Shown here: positions 41,701 through 53,150 of the stretch, piece by piece
Layout of the letters: each line of letters starts with the position of its first letter
Position numbering within the stretch: the first letter of the stretch is position 1
Assembly (NCBI RefSeq): GCF_905220365.1
Contig: NC_061124.1
Span: 6,326,501 to 6,390,500 of the forward strand
Reading direction: 5' to 3'
Origin: Vanessa cardui
Taxonomy: Eukaryota > Arthropoda > Insecta > Lepidoptera > Nymphalidae
Length of the DNA stretch: 64,000 nt
Program-made: the position numbers and the translations under genes
Notes under the pieces: generated by a model
The model's database searches: none
What the model saw: only the letters and a program-made list of their open reading frames with translations
What the model was told of the DNA's origin: nothing

Positions 41701-44700
41701 AACGAACACGTAAACTATTGATTACAATTTTGCGCTGTATGATTTAAAGATTTCCTACATAGTAATTGTAGGAGACCGGTCAACTTGGTCATGCTCTAGC
41801 AACGAGTTGGTCAGAACTTGAGAGCGGAAGCCGCAGCTTTTACGCACTTTTTCTACCTTAGAGCCTTGAATATAGAGACTACATTATTATATGTAGTCTA
41901 CAGATCTATAGACACCATTCTCAGGCTTTGCTACGCGTCACTGCCTGCAATGCAACCGTAGCGTCACACTTCCTTACTTAGAATGCTGGGTATACTTATA
42001 AATACCAGTTTGATTCTCCGACTGGACGTTGTATATAGTACTTATTTAGAAATACATCGATACATCATTTGTTGTACTAAAAAGTACATATAAAAATATA
42101 GTAGATATTATTTCGTATCTTACTAAAACTTGTACTATTATGTATAAACGTTCGAATTTAATTATCATTATCAATATTACACTGATACGTTTAGCGCATT
42201 TAAAAATAACCTTACAACTTGATTCAAAATTAAATATATAAATAATATCATACATAGGTATCTTTAAAATAAAAATTGAAGATAAACCTCATTATTATAA
42301 AAAATTATAACATTAATTCGCTACTTGAATGTACCCTACACATATTTTACATAGTGCGGTTAAAAAAGAGTTACTACGACTTCATCAATTTATGTTTAGT
42401 AGCTATCACTAAATATGCAATGCTGTGTTACTTGATGAAGCTCTACAGCATTTATTCATAATTTTCATTAAGGTAGAAATTCATTATTGACATTGATAAA
42501 CCAATTTATTAAAATAAAGCGACACAGCGATTGTTAAGACTAACCAAGCACAAACGCAGACACATAGGTTCCTACAACCTGTTATTTCTTCTGGAAAGTG
42601 GGCTTACAACTGTGAGTAAGTCTATTATTCTCTGTACCTATGATTGCTTAGGCCTTTCAGGTGAGAGCGGTCTACATCGTGTAAGACCATTGTGAGCATT
42701 CCAATATTATTGTTTGACACAAATATTTAACATTTCCCAATCATGTTAACTCGTTATTATTTACTCCTAATAAATCTTACGAGATACTTTTGTGCTGTAT
42801 TTAAATATGGAAGTAAAAATTTTAACATCGGAATGTTTTTAAACCAAAATAATATATGAAAGTTTATTTTTACAAATGCTTACAAATGTACGTCCATTGA
42901 GTTTTATGTTAATGTTTTTGTGTAGCAATTACTTAAATATTTTTTACTCGGTTAATTACAAAATCAAATTAATTTTTTTATATAATAAAATAATTGAATT
43001 ACATTGTATTCTCTACTATGTAATGTTGCAAATTTTTAAGATTAATCAAAATTTTACTCTTTTTGGATATCATAACATCAACGATTTATATTTCTATAGA
43101 CAATTTATGAAGCAATTAGTTAACATGTTATGACAAGGTTATGAAATTAATCTCTAATATACATCATACAATTTAGGATAAAGCAACATTGTAAACGTAT
43201 AAACGAGCGATGTATCTGTAATTACCGCACTTGGAGCTGCGAACAGCTCGTCTAAATTGATTCGTTCGATTCTTTCGGTAGCAGTAATACAAATCTCAGT
43301 ATGCACCGTGTTATTGGAGAGCGGCCTTAATCCGAACAACATAATGCGCGGATGTAATTGTGGTATGCACCGTACGCGTCCCCACTACTTTCCCTCGACC
43401 CAGTGCCCTCTCTGCCGTAGTGCCAGCTCGACCCACAACCGTCACAATTCCGTAAGTCTCTCTTTTTAAGCCTAGCTCAGACATAACCTTGCATTCATCT
43501 ATAGCTAAACACTCTATATACAACTATTTCTAAGGTTAAAAGTTAAAGGTAACAGGTTTAATTGCCTTTATACTTAAAGCTGTTTCAGTGATTGAGTCAA
43601 CCTCAAAATGACAAAAATAAAGAATGCGATTTGTAGTCTGCAAAATAATATACACGTACATAAATAACATTATTTCAAAAGTTACTACAAATTACAACTT
43701 AAATCTTAATATTTTCCTTAATGTTGATATCATTTCACACATTCAGGCCAATATACAAAACGAATTAAGTGTTGAATCATTGCACGTACAATATACAGTT
43801 GTATCTAATAATACATCTATCTTGATTTTACAATTTGTCCAGGTCGCGGAATGATCACAAGCAACGTTAAGATAACTCAGACGTGATACGTACATGGGTC
43901 CGGCGCTCATGAGTCATTCGCCATATACAGGACAGTTGACAACTAACAGTCGAAAGTTAAAATTACCCATAAAAAGTTGAGAAAGTTGTATCGGAATACA
44001 TCGATAATAATTGTAACTCTGTTCTTAAAACTCTATAAGTAATGATAAAGTAGAAGAAAACCATGACGTCTGTGATATAACATAAACGAGTCTACGATTA
44101 CCCGCCATGACGATCTCAGATTGCATACTTCCAACATAATCAAATAGCCATATAATTCTATCATAAAATGGCACTGAAAATAATAACGTCTTTTTTTAAA
44201 AGTCTGTGAGCTTGCGTCTAAGCCGCAGTAAGGATAAAATTACTGCAATTTGAAGTCATCCGAGATACAAGAAGTCTTAAATTACACATTAAAATAATTG
44301 AATTACATGTCTCAGTAGACAATAAGTACGTAATGTTTAAAAGTCTATTTATTCGAGTTTATTTGGTTATTAAACAATCGCAATAAAATAAGTGACATTT
44401 TACTTCGTATGTTATTTACGTCACCTTATATAAAGCAATTCTGTCAAGACGGACCATTATGATTATTTCATTTGATGATATCATATATTTGAATATTCAT
44501 TTATATATTCTTCAACTCAAAAATAAAATAAATGACAAACAAACTATATAATACTAAAAAAAATATATACTTAATACGTTTATTTTTGTAAGAATAGGAT
44601 TTACTAAGAAAATGAAATTATACATTATCAAGTTAGCCTCTTCAATTAAACTTTGCACACACTCGGAACGTTAATTACAACATAAGAACGTAGAAGTAGC

Positions 44701-45487
44701 AACATTTCTCACTGACATATCATTTCGCGGCCGCGTGTCCAAAGAGTACAGTTAGACGAAAATTTTTAGAATTCCACTCTTTTGGTTTGTGCGATACGTC
44801 ATGTGTGCGTACCGCGTGGGTTAAAATTTACGTGACGCGGCGCACTGACGCCCTATTCGGGATTCATTATTTCAAACTTATTTGATTAGGTCTTTAATTC
44901 ATAACAAAAGTCATTCACTCCTGAATAAAATATACATTTTATTCACATTTATAAGAGACAAAATTAATGAACTATATTAAGATTTTAGTGCATATTCCAT
45001 AATTATTACAATTATACATAACGTATAGCTTATAATTAATTACAATGATTTTCATACGAATCATTTGTCTGATTATGCCTCAAATAGGCAAAAGAAATGC
45101 GCGAAAAATAAAAGTAATTTTACTTTTTTTTCGTTTCCAAATTGTAAAATACTAAAAACAGTATCATTTTGACAATTGTTATTTTCGCGAGTATATAACG
45201 GTAGTTAAATTTGACAAAACGACACAAATATAACTTTCACTGAGAGTTTGAATCACGTAGACGGTGAAACATTACTATTGTGTAGTGTAATGGATTTGCC
45301 ACAGTGTCCCGTGACTCCATGCGACCTACAAATTAAAAAACGCGAAAGTCTACCTACTTATATAAAAACTTATATACATATAATCTGTTGTACACTCATC
45401 AATATCACTATAATCTTGTGTAAACTATTTAAAAATTTCAGACTAATCTATATCTTATAAATAATAAATCCAAAAATCTTTTTTACC

Positions 45488-46027
45488 CTAAATATAAAGA
45501 TAACCCAGTAACCGACTTCCAAAACGTAAATAAAAATCTAAACTGAAATATAAACTATTAGGGATCGGCAATGAAACATCCCATCCAAAGTAATAACAGT
45601 TACCGCTATCATATAACGTATTTAAAATATACACACGTCGAAGGTAATCTTTAATTTCACCCATAATTTTCATTCTGCACACTTTCACCCAACATGACAT
45701 GAAGGCTTCTTTTGTCGAACATAAAGTACTTGTGACTATGACATGACACATACACAAGTCTAAATCATATATAATGACACGTAATCCCACGATGTTGTCC
45801 CCGGGTAATTTATCCTTGGTAGAGGAACAATGATCGGTAACAAGGAGCAATAAATTACAGTGACAGATGACATCAAACGTTTCTAGCGCCGTAGATACAG
45901 CTGCTGGAAATTGCACTCGAAAGCCATCAATCACATAACCCTTGCGGAGTGACCACATTGAGCGAAGAAGCTTGTATTTGAAAGAGTATGATAGAATGAA
46001 TGAATGGTAATGAACTATATTTTTCAT
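45488..46027 (-). other. Unexplained 179-codon ORF in intron 1
   Basis: The longest open frame of the window, ATG to TAG on the minus strand, within AT-rich intron sequence. The product is rich in Leu, Tyr, Phe and Cys. I see no signal peptide or known motif and no repeat boundaries. It runs on the same strand as the host gene. It may be a chance frame, a remnant of an old insertion or an orphan gene. I do not recognise it. Confidence 0.25.
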
Positions 46028-48334
46028 TCGAACATGTTAAAAAAGTTTTATCTATTTGAAATGATTGTTAGAATAAAAATACGCTTCATGTTAGTGCTTC
46101 ATCTGCCCTGTCATATTTTTTTTTATAATAAAATACGTATTAGTCGTATAAGTTTAATGACGATGACTCAAAAATATTCTAGACAGTATACATTTATGTT
46201 TTAGCTCTGTATTTAAGAATATAAAAAATGCAATGATATCGCATAAAACCCTTTTAGTGTCTTATTAAACAGGATTACATAAAAAAACACACTCACATAA
46301 AAATTTTCAAGGTTGAAATAATTTGGGTATTCCTCATCATCATAAAAAATCTCATATAATATAATACGTACATCGTATAAAGAAATAAATGAATAAACTT
46401 AAAGCGATACATATCTCCAATCTAAGTTTCAACTGTTATTGTTATCTGTTATAAATAGTACAGCTATACAATCTTTAATAAAGTATTCATCATAACTGGG
46501 CCGATGTGAGATTTGGGAGCACATACGGTCAAGGTCGCCTGCACTTGCCCGCAAAAAACCAACTGGTTGTATAGTTATACGCCCACTCATATGATCTTAG
46601 TTATGTTTTCACAACGCTTCGTCACTAAGTTCATTGAACGGATTATTTGATATCATCCTTTTTGTATATCATATTATTCTACCGACTTTATTTTTAAAGT
46701 TTGTATTTACGTATAAAATCTGCGATAAGAGTTTAGTAAGTTGTGCTCGATAACGGAAAATGCTAATATGTATCATTAAAACGCTGAATTACAATCCATA
46801 TGAATCGATATTTAAATAAAAAATATTCTCGAATTAACATAAAATAAATCAATGCATACGAGTGACTATCAGATGATTTGATTTGTAAATATAAATGAGT
46901 ATTAGATCACGTACATTATTTAAATTTATTTAAACACATGTAGACATTATAATTTACAACGGAAGTTCTTAAATAAGAAAAAACTTAAGGCAATAACCTT
47001 TTATTATCTAACAATTTTTAATATAAGCCCAAGTACGACTAACTTGTCTTAGAACCAGTTCTGAATTAAAGTCTTGTCCTCGTTAAGTTATTAGATTTCT
47101 ACGTAATAATAATGTATAATATTTGCAAATATCCGAAATCCTAAAGCCTAATAAAATCAGTTAAATTAAAAACACCAATCATTTTATAAACATCAATACG
47201 TAAGGTAGAGACCGAAAGGAAAGTAATACCATCGCAGCTTTTACCCATTGATAGGCTGTTTTTTTTAAGGTACATACATTACATGCAATAATCGATTAAT
47301 GGACCGGTGAAATAAACTTTTACTTTTCCTCACGAAAAAAAAATATTCGAGGCTATTTACTATTATTAGAGAAAAAAAATATATAATCAACAATAGCGTT
47401 GTAACAGTTACGAATGCATGTAATGGCAAGACCATCACGTAATTCACTGGTAATGACAGTAATCATTTTATCATCTTCTTCCCAATAATGTACGTTTACC
47501 TATCCGGGTAAAGCGCACTGCACCGTGCGAATACAATTTATAACGCATAGCTTTTATATAGCTTAATTTTATGGTATAATATAATTGCGTTGCATCAACG
47601 TTGAAATATTGTAATGGAAGTTTAATTCAATTCCCTTTGGTACCACGAATGCGCTATGGTTGTTTCACTTACGTTTTGTCATTGAAGATTCCTAGAATGT
47701 CAGTGTTACAATTTTGCTGAGTAACTCAAGTATTTTTTATATAAATGTTTTAAAATGCCATTTCTTTTACTTATATAGCAATGGCTGGAAGGTCTGTTTA
47801 ATTAAATTCAAAGAACAATTTAAAATAGATTACTGAAATCAACATTAGCTATATGTGTTTATTTACTTGTTATATTACTGTGTATTATAAAGTGCTTCAG
47901 CTTTATCAAATATAAAATTTGAGAATATAATTTAAAAATAAAATTGGATTTATGAAATTTGTATAAACCATAAAATAATTTACTGATTATTATTTTCTTG
48001 AACCTTTTAGAGATTAGATAAACATACAATATACAACATAATGTTCTAACTAAACATCTATATTAATATAAACTACATAATCCTAGTAAGTACACTACAA
48101 AGGGAACTCTTAAAATAGAACGATTGATATTTCTTTGCCTTTATCTTTCAATGGTATTACATTGGATTTTATTGAAATTTAAAGACATTTGACATACAAA
48201 CTGATAGCACAAGCTTACAATCGTAGGAATATATATTAAACTTTAACTTATATGTTCCGACTTTCGTATAAAATCATATCCGAAATAATTTTAATAATAA
48301 TAATCATACAATCTAATTAAACCACAAAACATAC

Positions 48335-48523
48335 CTGCGACAGCTTCAAGGACACCAATAACACGAGCAAGTTCAAATGAATACACGTACTGTCCTTTAA
48401 AACGCGAGCACTAAAACCTAAACCTAAGCCTAGTGCGAAGAAGAGGCAGAAAGCTCGCGATACCGGCACAAGAGAGACGGGCGCGCACACGGGAGCACGC
48501 AGCCGAGGCGTCTCAAACAGAAT
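48335..48523 (-). other. Probable non-coding exon 1 (5' UTR) of the PAN/ZP gene
   Basis: This segment of about 189 bases runs from the inferred start site to the donor GCAG|GTATGT at 48335/48334. It contains no ATG on the minus strand, so translation would begin at the single ATG in exon 2, 24.7 kb downstream. An open frame crosses it but starts upstream of the TATA box, so it is not a plausible coding unit. The start site is approximate. Another first exon upstream or inside intron 1 cannot be excluded. Confidence 0.55.
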
Positions 48524-48556
48524 GAAACGGTGAAGAAGACGCCACCGTCTTTTATA
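48523..48556 (-). promoter_or_regulatory. Core promoter of the PAN/ZP gene: TATA box plus initiator
   Basis: On the minus strand TATAAAAG lies at 48556-48549. A TTTCATTC initiator-like site follows, with its central A at 48523, 33 bases after the first T of the TATA box. The surrounding 48,430-48,600 is clearly more GC- and CpG-rich than the neighbouring DNA. The downstream segment reaches a good splice donor with no ATG, as expected of a leader exon. Assignment to the PAN/ZP gene is inferred from strand, spacing and the need for a spliced 5' leader in front of the ATG exon. Confidence 0.6.
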
Positions 48557-51500
48557 GACGTGACCGTAACCTGACGCCGGATAACGGACTCCAACGGACG
48601 TAGGAGCCATGCAACTTTAACTCTTCCAACGTACGCATAACATGTATTTTTGTTTTGCAATCCTTTTGTAACAGATAGATCGAATTTTCAATAAAGCGCC
48701 CGAAGCTGAACACTGCAATTTGCTGGCTCTAACTCTGGTAAAGCCTGAATAAAGCACAGGACAACGGAACTCTAAATAGCAGCAAGAATTGCTATCGACA
48801 CAAAAAGGTAGACCGGGTAACCGCGACATTCCAGCAACTCTACCGTCAAAGTGGACGTAGATGTAATTATAACTAACGCAAGAACCCTGGATGCTCGACG
48901 GTTGATTTTTAGTAATCGGTAATCGATTTTATTTAAACTACAGGAATAAGAAAATTCATTCATTGATCTCGTTTGTTCATTTCCGTTGTTAAGCATCATC
49001 GAAATATACTATTAATATAAAAGTGCGCTATATAAAAATTTCATGAATTTATATGTAATAATAGAAGATCAGCCTTGGTGCTCGATAAGCTCGTTCTTAA
49101 TTCTTTAATGAAATTTATTAAAGAATTCAATCTCATTAATTTTGAATGACAGCAATGTTATAGCACAACAAAAAAAGGGATATTACAAAAGAAACATCTC
49201 TATCAGAACATCTTTGCTTGTGACTTGATTCCGCCATCCATAGAGCACCCTTTATTGAGGTGCTAAATTCGCCTTAAGCAAGCCTTTCCCTTACACGGCT
49301 CTTACTTATTTCAGGTGTCAAATTGGTAGGCATTACTCTAGTCAGCTATGAACATCCGATAGTTTGCAGTAGTTTGATGATATACCTCATAATACAAAAT
49401 TAGATTAACAAGCAAGTCTTATTTTAGTAGTTATATTTATTAGTGTATGTAGTAAATACAAATAACAATAATTTTATTTATACCGAAAAACTCATGTACA
49501 GGATTTGTTTGCAATATTATCTGAATCTACGGTATTTACAGCAGTAAAACTGGTAGTGCACCTCTGACCGTGAAATTAATATATAAAAGGTAAATGAGTT
49601 AATTCATTTATAGATAAGAACAGATCATAAGTACTATTGTCCATAGTAAGTATATGTAGTGAATATAAATGTAAATAAGTATTACTTGTTATGATGAAAA
49701 AAAGATAATATTCACGCATTTTACATATACATATGGATTTATTTCTTTACAGATATCCAATGATATAAAAAAAATATCGAAACAGTGTTTCAGCACCTTA
49801 TTATTATCATTATTACCTTATTTTCATATTCTTTGTTATATTTCAAATTAGCTTATAATTTTATTTAGTTCAAATTTTAAGTATCGACTAATTACTATTT
49901 ATTATATAGTACTATTTATTTACTACTAGTAATTACAGTTATCGTTGAGTGACTGTTAAGTAGTTAGTTTGACTTTTAATATTAATTTAATTATTTATAT
50001 AAATACATTTAATCATAAGCCAGCGGTTTTGAAAGAGGTAATGCGGAAAGTAATTGCCCATTAATACCTTTAGGCTAGTCTTAGGTTTCCTCTAAATAAA
50101 GGAGGTGATTTGAAAAATATTGCACCACGATAATCAAATACATGATGGTGAATACATGCATAATTGACGTAAGGTTAGACGTGGAAGTTTCCTTACAATA
50201 TTTACCTACCAAGTAGATTAAATATAAATTAAGCATATGATAATTTAGTGATGATTTCCCAAATTTGAACCCTCTTTTTTATTTATCGTTTCTAACCACT
50301 GTGCAAGAGAAGCTTTTACTTGAATTGTACCTGAGGAAAATATTTATTCACACATTTATATCCAATTTACCTAAAATTATTACTTATTAATCGTAACTAT
50401 AATATGAACATGCACAAAAATATGTCGATCGAACAAATCTTTCTCATGTTGATTTCAACGATAACAAATAATTAAAAAAAAAAATCACAGCAGTGTATTT
50501 GAAAATAAAATGTAAAGTTCAATTGTCGTCTATATATGAGAGAAACTAGAAGTACGTGAACTTAAATGATTTAACTCTTATGTAATATATTATGCTGTAA
50601 TTATATATCAAGCACGGAGTACTGGATCGCATAATCTCATTAAATTCTTATCGAAACAAGAACGCTGGAGACGTGTGAACGAACAGCTTAGTTTATTCAA
50701 GCAACGTGAAACAAAGAATAATTCTACGTGGGAAGATTATTCTGGAACTGTAAATTAAACGATTTTCATCTTCATTTTTTCGTTGAGCTTCTGTAGACTG
50801 AAGGTTATGTTCAACCGCAAGTCGTTAAGCGGTTATGGTTTTTCACCAGAATCGACCTGCTTAGATAACATTCATGTGGCTTATTTAATTTAACATGAAG
50901 TTTGCAATATACATTTAGCATTTCTGAAGAACTAAAAGATCCCTATCATTAAACAACCATAAAAAATCGAACTTAATTTTATATAAAAAATCTAAAAGAC
51001 AAACGAGGCCGCTGACAATAACTAGTATTAAATATATTCGATCAAAAACAATGGTTTGAAAAATAACAGACTAAATATAAACAAAATTATAGTTTCTACA
51101 TGAGCACTATCACTACTTAATAACATTACCGATACAATAAAAATTGTACGAAACGTGAGACCATGCAGACGGCTTTTTAATCTCACTTCCTGTGGTTTCC
51201 TAAAGAAGATTTAAGGCCAAGTTCGAAACGATACACTAGTGAAAGTTAATGTGTTGATTCGCGTAATTCTCATTGCCACTTATCTATGAGATGAAAATCT
51301 TAAATTACATCGCGCACGGCAATCCCTATCTGTTTTTATTCGAGCCAGATTCAATTACTCGCTTCCAAAAATAATTACCTCGTAGCGCCGAAGGCTTCGG
51401 CTAAGAAACAGAATGTAAGTCATTGCAGCCGGTATAATGAGTCGGTACGTATCTGTGACAGAAAGGCAATAAGAAGAGAGATGATGGCGCGCTGCAGTGC

Positions 51501-52974
51501 TACAGAAGTAGCTAAATTGTTTTCTCTGGTTTTTAATCTTTTAAAATTAGTACAAGCTATTCCGCTTACTGGGCTGCATTATCAGTGTAAGATGATATTG
51601 TTATTTTTTCTGTTTACCGTAATTTTCATTAGCTGTTACCGCTATGTGATTCTTTTTCCTGCAATAGTAATTATACACCTTCGAAATGTAACAACTTTTG
51701 TGACATTGTATTTAAATGATATGAGAAGTCGATTATTTATTAGTCGATTAAATATATATTTTTAACTATGATATTAATAATATGGAAATATTAATGAACT
51801 GGGATAATGTACTCAAATATTCAATATAGAATTTTAAACATGAAATTAGAATAAAATCGATGAATTTAAAATATAATAGATATATACCACATATTAAACA
51901 TTTTATTATAAGATACACATCTATCATAGTAATTATGAGTCTATATTGCACACCTAAATTACAACCTGAATCACGATCGACACTAAACACAGTTGTAGAA
52001 ACTAAATTGGCAAATGTGATATCGATCTCTATATCGCATACATATATACGCAATTTCCAATATTAATGTTTCTCATGTGGGTTATTGTGTTAATGCTGCA
52101 GCACTTAAACCATTATGACACGATCGCGCATTCCCGCGAATGCTGTGGACAAGGGGTCGAGTTCAGTTATTATAGTAATAAACAACATTCGTATAAATAT
52201 CAAAACAGTTATTTTTATTAAAGTGAAAATATTCGATGAAATGAGAGCAAAATTTCAAGGTCAAATTTACAGGCAACATATAAAAGTAACGTTTCAAATT
52301 AAGAATAAAATAAAAAAAATATAACAAACATAATCGTCGGAAAGCGGGTTTCTCTTCTTTCACGTCTCATTAGATATATTGCGGTGTGCACATGTTTTAA
52401 TACATTTCTTTGATCATACTTTGGTAATAAATAATTTGATCTAAGATCATACGATAACGTCGCTTTGTTTGTTATTCTTAATCGCCTGTTATCGAAGTAT
52501 GTACGTGATACCTATAATATCTATTTCACTTCGTTTTAACACCTTTTATTTGGCGTCCATTTGTTAGATGTTTTTGCTCGAGCTGCGTGCCCAACAGACA
52601 GATCTGGGTCGCTCGTCCAAGCACTGATAATACGTAGCACTTTTACTTGGAGAGATCGACGATTATTAATTTTATTTTGAACTGAACTTGCGTCTGAAAT
52701 ACACTTAACCGATTTCTGTCAGGTAGCATAATAGAATTGAATATTATAATTGCAGCCGTTGAGAAGTTAAATAAAGCAAATGGTGGCCGGAGATGTTGGA
52801 GAAATTTAAATACACAGTGTATTGCGCGTGCATTGAATATGTCATACTGGGTTACTATCAATGATCAATTATTACTTGATATATATTATGTACATATTTT
52901 TACAAAAATATAAATAACTTTGTATGAGGGCTTAGTGGAAGATCATCATCATATAGTCTACGACCCATCATATG

Positions 52975-53150
52975 TTCTAGTGTTATTGTGTGTTGTATTT
53001 CAAATGGTCAGCCAGTGTAACAAACACAAAGGGTATAAAATCTTAGTTCCCAACCTTGATGGCTCATTATTGATATAATAAATGGTTAATATTTCTTAGA
53101 GTGACCATGTCTATTAGAAGTAGTTAGTCAGTCCACCAATTTATATCATA
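52975..53150 (+). repeat. Degenerate copy of the 19.6-kb dispersed repeat
   Basis: GCCAGTGTAACAAACACAAA, ATCTTAGTTCCCAACCTTGA and GGTTAATATTTCTTA align in order with the copy at 19590-19852, with many changes. The ends are approximate. Confidence 0.6.

Larger units (their letters stand above)
23660..48334 (-). other. PAN/ZP gene intron 1 (about 24.7 kb)
   Basis: Large first intron between the inferred leader exon and the signal-peptide exon. It contains a hAT-type MITE, a fold-back MITE, a Helitron-like end, a diverged repeat fragment at 30200-30300, a G-rich tract, GC-rich islands near 35.6-35.86 kb, 43.2-43.47 kb and 44.7-44.85 kb, and one unexplained ORF at 45488-46027. I recognise no nested gene. 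Long first introns of epidermal genes often carry enhancers, so the GC-rich islands are candidates. Confidence 0.5.

Noticed and set aside
41876..41899. Small perfect hairpin AGACTACAT...ATGTAGTCT
   Set aside because: Nine-base arms are expected by chance in 64 kb, and no miRNA-like precursor length is present.
48317..48610. 97-codon minus-strand ORF at the promoter
   Set aside because: Its ATG is upstream of the TATA box and the frame runs over the exon 1 splice donor. GC richness makes chance frames longer here.
51481..51765. 94-codon hydrophobic ORF, possibly a receptor fragment
   Set aside because: It has hydrophobic stretches but none of the odorant or gustatory receptor signature motifs, and no matching neighbouring exons.
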